Part shown: positions 18,275 through 27,180 of the stretch, piece after piece
How the letters are laid out: the number at the start of each line of letters is the position of its first letter
Position numbering within the stretch: position 1 is the stretch's first letter
Source: Microvirga lotononidis
GTDB lineage: Bacteria > Pseudomonadota > Alphaproteobacteria > Rhizobiales > Beijerinckiaceae
NCBI RefSeq assembly: GCF_034627025.1
Contig: NZ_CP141050.1
Coordinates: 744,001-808,000, forward strand
Direction: 5' to 3'
Length of the DNA stretch: 64,000 nucleotides
Made by a program: the position numbers and the translations under genes
Notes under the pieces: model-generated
Told to the model about the DNA's origin: nothing
What the model saw: the letters and a program-made list of their open reading frames with translations, nothing else
Databases searched by the model: none

Positions 18275-19858
18275 CTACTCCGGCAGACCTGATCTCCGCA
18301 ACCCTTCGGTCAGAGCGTCGAGATCCGCCGGCCGGCGGAGCTGCAGCCAGTCACTGATATTCGAGATTCGCAGGGAGGGATTCAGTTGCCGCAACTCGCG
18401 AAGGGTGCGCGCTGCCTCACGCGTCCGACCGGCAAGTGCATCACTGGCGGCAAGAACTCCGGCTGCGAGTGCGAAGGTCGGCAACTCTCTGAGCGCTTTG
18501 CTGGCCCATAATGACGCGTGATCATAGTTTCCGGCCAGCATATGGGCCAGTGCCGTTCCGGTCTGCATACGAGGCATCTCAGGGTCCAGGGGGCTCAGTC
18601 GCATTCCCTTCGCGAAGCGCTCGATGGCATCGTCTGGCTCTCCTCGGGCGATCCTCTGGAACCCGCTGAGATACCACGCCGCCAAGAGGTTGGGATTGAG
18701 CACCAGCGCTCGGTCAAGCAAAGCTATGCAACCGTCGAGGTCGCCTCCAAAATGGCCAAGGGCGTGACCGCCGCGCGTCAGGGCGATTGGGTCATGCCTG
18801 CCAAGTTCAATGGCCCGGTGGGCCAATCTGGCGCCCTCGGCGGCATCCTGCGCGGGATCGGCCAACCAGCCGTTGACCTTGCGCCAAACGTGGCACCACG
18901 CTGCCATGCCGTAACCGGCTGCGTAGTCTGGGTCGAGCTCGATCACCTTGTAAAACAGCGGCAGGGCCTGGTTGACGGCCTCCCTGGTTCCCTGGTGGAA
19001 TCTCGCCATGCCGCGCAGATAGTAATCATAGGCGTCGAGGCAGTCATTCGCCTTGCGGTGGGCTCGCTCGATCTCAGCTCGTTCCAGTTGAGGAACGATT
19101 GCGCCGACAACACTGGCCACTACTTCGTCTTGCACTTGGAAGATGTCAGTAAGCGAGGCTTCAAAGCGTTCAGCCCAAACGGTGATCCCAGTGGCCGCCT
19201 CAATCAGTTGACCTGTGATACGCACACGATCCTCGGCCCTGCGTAGGCTGCCCTCAAGCAGATACCGGACCCCCAGGTCGCGGCCGACCTGAGTCACGTC
19301 GACCGTACGGCCCTTGTATGTGAAGCTCGAGTTGCGGGCGGTGACGAAGAGCCAGCCAAGGCGCGACAACGCTGCGATTATATCCTCCACCACCCCGTCG
19401 GCAAAGTACTCCTGCGTGGGGTCCGCGCTCAGGTTCAGGAACGGCATGACGGCGATGGACGGCCGTCTGTCAACCCTCGGTACGGATGATGGCAACGGAG
19501 TCGCTGCGGTGAAATCCTGGCCGGGCAGACCAGTTTGGTTTGGACGGTCGATCACCCGGACATCGGCAACAAACCGGAACCCCTTTCGGGCGACAGTACG
19601 TACCAGGCGCTGTTCCGACCCGCTGTCGCCAATAGCGTTGCGCACAGCGTTGACGTGGCTCGTCATCGTCGACTCAGAGACGATCCGCCCACCCCAGATC
19701 ACGTGCAGCAATTCCTGTTTGCTGACGACGCGCGCGCTGTGCTGAACTAGATAGAGCAGCAGATCGAACGCCCTTGGCCCCAGCGCGATCGTATCAGGTC
19801 CTCTGGTGAGCTCGCGCCGATCCGGATCGAGCCTGTAGCTGCCGAAAGTAAATTGCAC
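18275..19858 (-). CDS. Winged-helix regulator with TolB-like and TPR domains
   Basis: 527 residues. Residues 1-100 form an OmpR/CadC-type winged helix (ALGPRAFDLLLYLVQHSARVVSKQEL, then VRTVARKGFRFV). Next comes a TolB-N/FlgO-like domain starting RRPSIAVMPFLNLSADPTQEYFADGV, as in CyaA-type regulators, then TPR-like helices to the end. No transmembrane segment lies between the parts, unlike CadC, so it is probably soluble. The start is GTG, supported by AGGAG 7 nt upstream. Effector and target genes are unknown. It converges with the channel gene. Confidence 0.9.
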   Translation of the reverse strand: MQFTFGSYRLDPDRRELTRGPDTIALGPRAFDLLLYLVQHSARVVSKQELLHVIWGGRIVSESTMTSHVNAVRNAIGDSGSEQRLVRTVARKGFRFVADVRVIDRPNQTGLPGQDFTAATPLPSSVPRVDRRPSIAVMPFLNLSADPTQEYFADGVVEDIIAALSRLGWLFVTARNSSFTYKGRTVDVTQVGRDLGVRYLLEGSLRRAEDRVRITGQLIEAATGITVWAERFEASLTDIFQVQDEVVASVVGAIVPQLERAEIERAHRKANDCLDAYDYYLRGMARFHQGTREAVNQALPLFYKVIELDPDYAAGYGMAAWCHVWRKVNGWLADPAQDAAEGARLAHRAIELGRHDPIALTRGGHALGHFGGDLDGCIALLDRALVLNPNLLAAWYLSGFQRIARGEPDDAIERFAKGMRLSPLDPEMPRMQTGTALAHMLAGNYDHASLWASKALRELPTFALAAGVLAASDALAGRTREAARTLRELRQLNPSLRISNISDWLQLRRPADLDALTEGLRRSGLPE

Positions 19859-20040
19859 CAGGTTGCTCCTGATGAGACTGATCCGGTTGCTCGGTTTATT
19901 GGCCCTTGCAGTCCGGAAAACTCTGTTAATGCGGCCTCTGAGGAGACCATGATCTCCGGTGATTGCTGGCGGGTTCTGTCGATGTCGGTTTCAAAGGAGC
20001 AGTCATCCTTACGATCCAACGGCGGCATGACGGAAACTCG

Positions 20041-20250
20041 TCAATCCGGTTTTGCCGTGGAAGGCAGCTCATTCACTCTTCTTGCTATGCAAGGGGGCTG
20101 ACCCGGTGTCAATGCGAAGTGGGTCTGGAGACGACGGACAGCGTCGCCGATCTGGTAACCGTAAAGCTTTGCTCTGCCAGATACATAGAGCCGTCCCTCA
20201 TCGGTTCGAAGGAGTTTGCGTGTCTGCTGAGGGTCGACAGCGGAGTGCAT
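20041..20250 (-). CDS. Small unknown ORF in frame after a stop
   Basis: 69 codons in the same reading frame as the 158-residue gene just upstream, separated only by a TAG (20257-20259) and two codons. It has no ribosome-binding site of its own. It may be the C-terminal part of a longer ancestral protein now cut by an amber stop. No family recognised. Confidence 0.3.
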   Translation of the reverse strand: MHSAVDPQQTRKLLRTDEGRLYVSGRAKLYGYQIGDAVRRLQTHFALTPGQPPCIARRVNELPSTAKPD

Positions 20251-20256
20251 GCTGAA

Positions 20257-20733
20257 CTACGATGGGAAGGCAGGACGGACGTCGGCTTCATCATCGTCAA
20301 AACGGGGCTTTGGCTCGAACGGGAACCCTTCCGACGTCCCTTGGATGATCGGCCAAGGACGATTGTCCGTCACAAAGCCGCCTTTGAATGGATTCACCGA
20401 CAGCCCCACACGGACGTCCGCACCCTGCCTCACACCTAGAATTTGAAGGAATACTCTTGGCATGAAGATGTAGGTACACACCATGGACATCGCTTTGATC
20501 GCCCCGATCACAGTGATACCAGAATCATCGTCCAAGATCTCGCCTGGAACCGAGATCATCCATCGGAACGCCCCGTCACCCGGCTTGGCGCCCGCGACAT
20601 GAATGTTGAATGGCCTGCCGCCAGCCACACCTCGAAGGGAGATGAGGCGGGAGCTGTCCGGCGCTAAAGTTGCGGTACCTCCCTCCGCTTCGATAAAGCC
20701 AGCCAGAATGAGTGACGCTGCACGAGCCTGCAT
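20257..20733 (-). CDS. Conserved-looking protein of unknown function downstream of flgE
   Basis: 158 residues, no signal peptide or membrane segment apparent. GAGG precedes the ATG by about 8 nt and the gene starts 26 bases after the hook gene, so it is probably cotranscribed. The C-terminus is acidic (RFDDDEADV). I do not recognise the family; a surface or virion-like beta-rich protein is possible but unsupported. The frame continues past the TAG stop into 20250-20041. Confidence 0.6.
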   Translation of the reverse strand: MQARAASLILAGFIEAEGGTATLAPDSSRLISLRGVAGGRPFNIHVAGAKPGDGAFRWMISVPGEILDDDSGITVIGAIKAMSMVCTYIFMPRVFLQILGVRQGADVRVGLSVNPFKGGFVTDNRPWPIIQGTSEGFPFEPKPRFDDDEADVRPAFPS

Positions 20734-20759
20734 GATATGCCTCAGACGGTTCTGACGCT

Positions 20760-22040
20760 TCAGCGCTTAAGGTTGATGAGGACGTCTAGGAGTTCCGACC
20801 CGGTCTGGAAGACCTTCGAGTTCGCCGTGTAGGCGCTCTGGGACTGAATCATCTCCGCGAGCTCGGTGCCGAGGTCGACGTTCGATGCTTCGAGAGTTCC
20901 CGAGTTCACGCTTCCATAGCCGGCACTTCCCGCCGTGCCGAATTTAACGCCCCCTGATTGCTGCGTTTCCCGGTAGACGTTGCCTGGCTCGGTGCTCAGC
21001 CGGTCAGGGCTCTGAAAGCTGGCGAGCTGAATCTGGTACGACGGATTGCGCGTTCCATCCGCGTAAACCTCATACAGGGTTCCATCCGTTGAAATTTCGA
21101 AGCCTTCCAGCGAGCTCGCAGCGTTTCCGTCCGCTTCGGCCTTGTAGACCGTATAAGGAGCATCGACCTGCTGCATGCCCGTCAGATCGAGGGTGAATGG
21201 AAAGGTCGCTCCGGTTTCCGTCGCATGGGGGATGTCGAATGACAGCGATCCGCCGGAACCTTTCCCGGTCATCGGATCGAAGGCGAGCGTGCTCGTTCCG
21301 CGAAGGCTGGCCGGGCGGGATTCGCTGCCGCGATCGTAGACGGCCACCTGCCACTCGTTGGCGCCCGTCTTGGCAAGGTAGACATCGAGAGTGACCTTCG
21401 TTCCCAAGGGATCATAGGTCACGATGCTTGTCTTGATATCGTAGGTCCCTTCTGCAGGGAGGGTGCCAGCTGGGGGTGTCCATGGCGAGCGGACGCTCGT
21501 GCTGGCCGGCAGGTTCGCCTTGAATACACCGCTTCTGGAGACATTCGGTTTCAGCTCTCCCGATGGCAATTCGATCGGCACGAGAGCCCCCGCCCCGCTG
21601 GAGGTTCCATCCGCATTGAGTTTCTGCCCCAGCAACTCAAATCCGGCCGGGTTGATCAGACGGGTAACGGCCTGCTTCGTGCCGTCCTCTGTCTCAACGA
21701 GCCGAACAATGGGCACAAAAGAGCCTGCGCGTGTGTAGGCCACGGCTCCTCCTGCATCCACCACAGGGAAAAATCCATTCCCGTCAATCATAAGATCGAA
21801 GGCCGAGGTCGTATACTGCTTGGCCCCTTGTTGGCTGATGCTGTATCTGACGCTGCTCGTGACGGAGCCAGAATCATAGGAGCCATGGCCGCTCGTAGCC
21901 ACAAACGTAGCAAATTCGGTTGAGGCGCGCTTGTAGCCCGTGGTGTTTTGGTTGGCGATATTATCGGAGATGGTCGACAGCCTGGAGGACTGAGCGTTCA
22001 TGCCTGAAAGGCTTGTCCGCATTGCACCGTATATTCCCAT
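20760..22040 (-). CDS. flgE: Flagellar hook protein FlgE
   Basis: 426 residues. The N-terminus MGIYGAMRTSLSGMNAQSSRLSTISDNIANQNTTGYKR carries the flagellar rod/hook motif, and the C-terminus ends in the matching coiled-coil (LGTELAEMIQSQSAYTANSKVFQTGSELLDVLINLKR). FlgE polymerises into the hook outside the outer membrane. The start at 22040 gives the family N-terminus with GGGGG upstream; an in-frame ATG at 22052 adds four residues. No other flagellar genes are nearby, so this may be an extra or transferred hook copy. Confidence 0.93.
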   Translation of the reverse strand: MGIYGAMRTSLSGMNAQSSRLSTISDNIANQNTTGYKRASTEFATFVATSGHGSYDSGSVTSSVRYSISQQGAKQYTTSAFDLMIDGNGFFPVVDAGGAVAYTRAGSFVPIVRLVETEDGTKQAVTRLINPAGFELLGQKLNADGTSSGAGALVPIELPSGELKPNVSRSGVFKANLPASTSVRSPWTPPAGTLPAEGTYDIKTSIVTYDPLGTKVTLDVYLAKTGANEWQVAVYDRGSESRPASLRGTSTLAFDPMTGKGSGGSLSFDIPHATETGATFPFTLDLTGMQQVDAPYTVYKAEADGNAASSLEGFEISTDGTLYEVYADGTRNPSYQIQLASFQSPDRLSTEPGNVYRETQQSGGVKFGTAGSAGYGSVNSGTLEASNVDLGTELAEMIQSQSAYTANSKVFQTGSELLDVLINLKR

Positions 22041-22293
22041 GCTTGCCCCCATCTCTAATGATGCGTTTCATGCCGTCGCGTCGATTGGCAGACGCGGCAC
22101 CTTATGTTTCGGACACAGGATGGCGATGGGCCGGCGGAAAGTCCTTGCGGCGACCTTGGAAATTTCATGAGTTTATCTTGGAAATTTGTCCAAGACGGCA
22201 TTTGCCAGTTCTGGGGAACCGATCCGGAGAATCCGTCGAAGCTGTCCGAGGCGCGCACGAGTCACCTGTGCCGGATCTGAGGTTAAAGGATGG

Positions 22294-24453
22294 CTATTCT
22301 GCCGCAGGCCGTTTGGAGCTGGTGCGCTCAATCACGTGTCGTGCTGCGGCCGGGCCGGTCGCCTCCCGCTCCGATACCAGAACCGTCGGCGTGGCGAAAC
22401 GGATGCCACTCTCGTCGAAAGCCTGCTTGATCCGGGCAAGAGCCCTGCGCCTGATCGTGAACTGCTCGCCCGGTCTGGTCGTCATCTTGCAGCGGATCTC
22501 GATGGCATAGTCCCCGAACTGCTCAACTCCCTGCATCTTCAGCGGATCGATGATGTGTTGAGAGAATTCAGATTCCTCCGCTAGCTCTTGGCCAATCGTT
22601 TTGATGAGCTTGCGTACCCTCTCCAGGTCGGTGTCGTAGGTGACGTTGATCTGAAACTTGTCAATGACCCAGTCGCGGCTCATGTTCTGTACTGCCCCGA
22701 GCTGTCCGAACGGAACTGTGTAGACCGGCCCGCGATGATGCCGTAGTTTCACCGAGCGCAGGGAAAAGGCCTCGACCGTCCCCTTGTAGGAGCCGCTTTG
22801 GATATACTCGCCGATCCGAAATGCATCATCCAGCAGATAGAAGATCCCGCTGATGACGTCCTTGACCATTGTCTGGGCGCCAAACCCGACAGCCACGCCA
22901 AACACGCCGGCGCCTGCAATCAGCGGCCCAATCTCAAACCCGAGCGCCGACAAGGCAGTGAGCGCCGCCAATGTGGTGATGACCACAAATAGTATGTTGC
23001 GGAAGATTGGCAGCAAAGTGCGAAGCCGTGCCTGATGAATGGCATCCTTCGTGTTGGGGGATGCCGCTGCACCCGCTTCCGCCAGTCTAGCATCCACCGC
23101 GGCCTTGCTCACATGCCAGAGAAAGTCGGCCAGCAGCAGGACCATGATGCTCGTCAGAGCTCCACGGACCATTCTCGTCGCGAGGGTGTCACGCGCGGTG
23201 ATGGCGACGAGGTCAATGCCCCAGACATCCGCCAGGAACAATGCCGCAGTCAGCATGAGAACCATCCGCAATCCCCGCTTGATGGCGACCTCCAGAACAC
23301 CCCGCTTCGGAACTTCATCCTCGGCCGTGGGGCGCAGAAGGTGCGCGACCGCCAATTGCCCAACCGCGATGGCTTTGGGCAGCAGCATCGCGACCACGAT
23401 CAGCCAGAACAGGTGGTCGAGGCCTGCGACCCACAACAACCAGAGCAGGACACCATAAGCCGTGAGGAGGATGCTGAGGCAGGCAGGGCCCCAGCTGGTA
23501 TGCGGAGGCGCCACTTTGGGGCACGGTCGACGCCAGATCGCCTCCAGCGCGATCCCGAGCAGTCCCATGCCGAGGAAATAGCCAGCCGCCTCGTGCAGAT
23601 CCGGGCTGAAGCCGAACACAATCAAGAGATCCAGAGTGGCGCGCCCGAACGCCCAGTATCCTATGAACAGTCCCAACCGACGCTGCCAGAAGCGGGCGTG
23701 CTCGGCTGGCATCGGTACGACCCGGAACCGCGCTAAATCATCCAGCTCCACAGTGCCGTTCGGCACCAGCACCACACGGCCGAGAACGAGCGTCAGACGA
23801 AAGAGCACCGCGGCCGCCAGATACGCGATCACGACCTGCCGCAGGAGCGGCGGCCATTCGAACAAGAGGAATGCCCCGACACTGCCGAGTCCGAATATCG
23901 CCACAACCAATGATCCGAAGCCAAGGCGCATGGCGATCATGCGCAAGCGGTCCGCGACGGTGGTCATGGGATGGTGTCGGATCCAGCGGCGGCTTCGCTT
24001 TGTGGCGCGCCAGAACAGGCACTCGGAGCCATAGCCCAGAGCAGCGAACCCACCGATGAGCGCCACCACAGTGGAGAGCCCGCGGTTTCGGAGCTCCTGC
24101 AACAGACGATTGGACGCTCGGCGCAACTCGAACAGAAAATGTGGGATGGCCAGTACGACCTTTGCAAAATGCTCGTGGATCCCAGACAACCGCGACGCCA
24201 TCTGGATGCGGTCGGCTATAGGTTCGGAGGATGAAGGCGCCTCCTGCGCGCTCCGGGCCCGCTCCAGCCAAACGCGCACAGCCGGATCTTCGAGCAGCTT
24301 AACGAATTCTTGCACGGACGGTGGTGTCTGGGCTTCCTGGGCAGGAGCGACGGCACCAAGCGGCGCGGCAAGGAAGACCAGTGCGAGCAGGATGAGCATC
24401 GCCCATCGCCCCGGTTTCGCCGGTGCCAACATAATCACTCGCTCGACGACCAT
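22294..24453 (-). CDS. Large MscS-family mechanosensitive channel
   Basis: 719 residues. A signal peptide-like N-terminus is followed by a periplasmic helical region, then some eight to ten membrane segments, and the MscS core near residue 520: ALGFEIGPLIAGAGVFGVAVGFGAQTMVKDVISGIFYLLDDAFRIGEYI. The cytoplasmic domain includes GTVEAFSLRSVKLRHHRGPVYTVPFGQLGAVQNMSRDW. Such channels release solutes on hypo-osmotic shock. The ATG at 24453 has AGGTGA just upstream and is preferred to the GTG two codons earlier. Confidence 0.92.
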   Translation of the reverse strand: MVVERVIMLAPAKPGRWAMLILLALVFLAAPLGAVAPAQEAQTPPSVQEFVKLLEDPAVRVWLERARSAQEAPSSSEPIADRIQMASRLSGIHEHFAKVVLAIPHFLFELRRASNRLLQELRNRGLSTVVALIGGFAALGYGSECLFWRATKRSRRWIRHHPMTTVADRLRMIAMRLGFGSLVVAIFGLGSVGAFLLFEWPPLLRQVVIAYLAAAVLFRLTLVLGRVVLVPNGTVELDDLARFRVVPMPAEHARFWQRRLGLFIGYWAFGRATLDLLIVFGFSPDLHEAAGYFLGMGLLGIALEAIWRRPCPKVAPPHTSWGPACLSILLTAYGVLLWLLWVAGLDHLFWLIVVAMLLPKAIAVGQLAVAHLLRPTAEDEVPKRGVLEVAIKRGLRMVLMLTAALFLADVWGIDLVAITARDTLATRMVRGALTSIMVLLLADFLWHVSKAAVDARLAEAGAAASPNTKDAIHQARLRTLLPIFRNILFVVITTLAALTALSALGFEIGPLIAGAGVFGVAVGFGAQTMVKDVISGIFYLLDDAFRIGEYIQSGSYKGTVEAFSLRSVKLRHHRGPVYTVPFGQLGAVQNMSRDWVIDKFQINVTYDTDLERVRKLIKTIGQELAEESEFSQHIIDPLKMQGVEQFGDYAIEIRCKMTTRPGEQFTIRRRALARIKQAFDESGIRFATPTVLVSEREATGPAAARHVIERTSSKRPAAE

Positions 24454-25149
24454 GGTCACCTACCCCCAATCCAGGGACCATCTCATCTCGATTTCGGGCC
24501 AGGCGATATCAGGGATTTCTTTGAGGCGGCGAGCTTGTGTTGCCCGCCGAAACCGTCAGTCGTTCGACTCGCCCGAGCCAAATCGAACGCCGTCCAATAA
24601 CACGTCCAAGACGGAGGCGACGGCCACTTGCGCTCCTTCGACCGACGGCGGCAGGGTTAGAATTGGATGCTGATCGAGGGTCATACTTGGAAGCCGATTG
24701 ACAACCGGACGCTGTCCCATGCCGCGGTCGTCCTTCGAGCGCCACATGGCAACGGGCTCGGGCCTGCCGGGACAATCGGTGAGCGGGAGCTACCCTGCCC
24801 TGCGCTCCAGGAAAGTCCGGTAGCGTCCATCCGCCTTCAGTTCCGGCATTCGGTAGCAACGACCACCAAGAGTCAGCTAAGTGCCTAGACGGGCAAAGAA
24901 CTTTCGCGCTATCGATCATAGAACGTTCGGGATCCTCGGCGAGGGAGCGGTTCCGGCCATATCAATCGTGGGAGCGGCCACTTCAGCAAGTCCGATGCCT
25001 CAAAGGCCTCATCCCGACCTGAAAACGGCACTTCCTTTGTTCGGCTCTACTTCTCAGTTCGCCCCCAAGGGGACGTTCGACCGTGAACGAGCAACGTGTG
25101 CCGCCTATCGAACGGTTATCCGCCTTACTGCAGTCACGCAGACGGCTTA
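24454..25149. other. Intergenic stretch, no convincing gene
   Basis: About 700 bases upstream of the MscS gene and downstream of the sigma factor. Small frames exist (for example 63 codons at 24556-24747 on the minus strand) but none has a ribosome site or recognisable sequence. Confidence 0.45.
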
Positions 25150-26058
25150 TCAGGCTGGTGGTATCGGCGAGATGCGTTTTGGAAAGTCCACGTCTGCCGC
25201 CAAGTGAGACAGCTTATCCGGGTTTTTGACGATGTAGATCGCGGTGATCCCGTCTTCGCGGATGTCGAGCGCGGTTGTCTGAAGAACGCCGCCTCCATCA
25301 AGGCTGACGTAGCCTGGTAGGCCGTCGATGGTGACGACACGAAGCAGCGTCGGCGGCAGGGCATCCTTGCGCCGCTGCCCGGTAAAAAGGCGCAGGGCCC
25401 GCTCGACACCCTGGATGACATTGCGGAAGGCAAGGACCTTGCCGCCGCCATCGGTATGAATCTCGACATTCCTTGCCAGAAGCACTGATAGCGCCGCCAC
25501 GTCCCCGTCGCGCGCCGCGGCGAAGAAGGCACGAGTGATCCGGTCCGCATCCGCGGGTTCGACGTTGAAGCGGGGACGGGCGGCCTGCACGTTCTTGCGG
25601 GCGCGCGCCGCGAGCTGACGAACCGCGGCCGGCTTACGGTCGAGGGTCGTGGCCACTTCGGCCAGCGGCACGTCGAAGACGTCATGAAGAAGGAAGGCGG
25701 CCCGCTCCAGAGGCGACAGACGCTCGAGGGCCAGCATCAACGTGACCGTGACGTCGTCGACGACCGTCTCGTCCGGCTCCACGGAACCCACGAGAGGATC
25801 TGGCAGCCAGGGTCCGACGTAGGTTTCCCGCCGCGCCCGCGCGGAGCGGCGTCGGTCGAGGCACAGGCGTGTGACGATGCGGGTGAGATAGGCGGGAGGC
25901 GAATCGATGCCACCCTCCACCCCAACCCACCGCAGCCATGCGTCCTGCACGACGTCCTCCGCCTCGGTGAGCGAGCCCGTCATCCGGTAGGCCAGACGTG
26001 TCAGGCGCCTGCGCTCCGCCTCGAACTCGGTGGTCCGCCGATCGTCCATCGCCTCCAT
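25150..26058 (-). CDS. ECF41-type (SigJ-like) RNA polymerase sigma factor
   Basis: 302 residues from the chosen start. Sigma region 2 reads RRRLTRLAYRMTGSLTEAEDVVQDAWLRW; region 4 reads LERAAFLLHDVFDVPLAEVATTLDRKPAAVRQLAARAR. The C-terminal SnoaL-like extension has the three ECF41 marks: WLPDP in the linker, DGGGK and NPDKL. In this group the extension modulates sigma activity in place of a separate anti-sigma factor. In-frame starts at 26082, 26058 and 26049 are possible; the more upstream one at 26184 is excluded because a self-type promoter lies at 26125-26151. Divergent to a CMD gene, the standard ECF41 neighbour. Confidence 0.93.
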   Translation of the reverse strand: MEAMDDRRTTEFEAERRRLTRLAYRMTGSLTEAEDVVQDAWLRWVGVEGGIDSPPAYLTRIVTRLCLDRRRSARARRETYVGPWLPDPLVGSVEPDETVVDDVTVTLMLALERLSPLERAAFLLHDVFDVPLAEVATTLDRKPAAVRQLAARARKNVQAARPRFNVEPADADRITRAFFAAARDGDVAALSVLLARNVEIHTDGGGKVLAFRNVIQGVERALRLFTGQRRKDALPPTLLRVVTIDGLPGYVSLDGGGVLQTTALDIREDGITAIYIVKNPDKLSHLAADVDFPKRISPIPPA

Positions 26059-26124
26059 CCGCCCCGTTTTCTCGCCGACCATATCCGCTTTCCCGTCGCA
26101 CGCGCATCCCGGACCCGAGGATAA

Positions 26125-26151
26125 GACGATCGGACGGGCCCGGATGTGACA
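26125..26151 (-). promoter_or_regulatory. Putative ECF41 promoter for the sigma gene
   Basis: On the minus strand TGTCACA (26151-26145) is followed after 16 nt by CGTC (26128-26125). These are the published -35 and -10 types for ECF41 promoters. It points at the sigma gene, suggesting autoregulation. Confidence 0.75.
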
Positions 26152-26183
26152 TCGGCCGCTGCGAGCGGAAATGCGGAGTGGCA

Positions 26184-26210
26184 TGTCACATCCTGATCGC
26201 TTGGCCCGTC
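26184..26210 (+). promoter_or_regulatory. Putative ECF41 promoter for the CMD gene
   Basis: TGTCACA (26184-26190), 16-nt spacer, CGTC (26207-26210), 47 bases before the CMD ATG. Same motif and same spacer as the opposite-facing copy at 26125-26151. Confidence 0.78.
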
Positions 26211-26257
26211 ATGGCTTCGAACGTCGATTTCGGGCGTTCCGAACAGAGAGATGTGTC

Positions 26258-26713
26258 ATGAGCGAGAACAAACGGCTGGTCTGGAACGAGGTGGCGCCGC
26301 AAGGTGCAAAGGCCCTTTTCGGCATCCACCACTACATCACCACGGCCACCGACCTACCCCCCGAACTGATCCACCTTGTCTTCCTGCGGGTTTCGCAGAT
26401 CAACGGCTGCGCGCACTGCATCGACCTGCACACCCGGGACCTCCTGGACACGATGCCGTTCGAGAAGGTCGCCCTCGTTCCGGTCTGGGCCGAGGTGCCC
26501 CACCTGTTCCCCGACAAGTACCGCGCCGCGCTCGCGTGGGCGGAGGAAGTCACGCTCGTCAGCGAGACGCACGCCTCCGACGAAGCCTATGCGGCCGCAA
26601 GCGCGGCTTTCGCGCCCAAGGATCTCGTGGACCTCACGATCACAATCGCGGCAATGAACGCGTTCAACCGGCTGGGCGCGCCCTTTCGGCTTCCGGTCAA
26701 GGCCAGGGCCTAA
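26258..26713 (+). CDS. Carboxymuconolactone decarboxylase-family (AhpD-like) protein
   Basis: 151 residues with the CMD fold and redox motif INGCAHCIDLHTRDL (CxxC-x3-H), plus MNAFNRLGAPFR near the C-terminus. Predicted peroxidase or thiol oxidoreductase. AGAGAG precedes the ATG at 26258. Its promoter carries the ECF41 motif and the divergent neighbour is the ECF41 sigma factor, so it is the likely main target of that sigma. Known ECF41 targets are CMD proteins, oxidoreductases or epimerases, and the paralogous set at 5.2-7.0 kb contains similar families. Confidence 0.92.
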   Translation: MSENKRLVWNEVAPQGAKALFGIHHYITTATDLPPELIHLVFLRVSQINGCAHCIDLHTRDLLDTMPFEKVALVPVWAEVPHLFPDKYRAALAWAEEVTLVSETHASDEAYAAASAAFAPKDLVDLTITIAAMNAFNRLGAPFRLPVKARA

Positions 26714-27180
26714 TCCGCTTCTTTGTATCGTCACGGAACGGCCCCGGCGCCGTTCCGCTTCCACCATTCAGGATCCAACCCATGGCTGCGAGACACTGGA
26801 CCAGAAATTCCACCCGGAGGCCGGGAATGTCGCATATTGCACTTCTCTGAAGTAAACCGATGGTCTGCTCTCGCGGGGAGCAGCGGACGTTCCTAGAGCA
26901 TAGGGGATCGTCAGTGCGTGACCCTGGCTGTCGTCTAATCGCGCGGTGGAATGCAAGCCCTTTTTGGTGTCGAGGCTGTGGTTTGCCGGGAGCAGTGTCG
27001 TCTTCGCGGTCGACAGCAGTCGCCGCATGATGGGGCTTCGCAGGGGGAACCTTCCAAGGTGTCAAACGCACGCTGCGGGCTTGGGGCGCGTAGGTGCAAC
27101 AGGCTCGGCGGAATGGTTCGTCCACGTCCCGGCAGGGACGCCTCAGCACGCCCCGGGGCAGGCGCATCGAACTCTCCGGG
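26714..27180. other. Intergenic stretch, no gene seen
   Basis: About 470 bases between the CMD gene and the IS110 transposase. It probably holds one end of the IS110-type element, which lacks obvious terminal repeats; no coding frame is convincing. Confidence 0.45.

Noticed and set aside
24556..24747. 63-codon minus-strand frame in the gap before the MscS gene
   Set aside because: No ribosome site and no recognisable sequence; insufficient to call.
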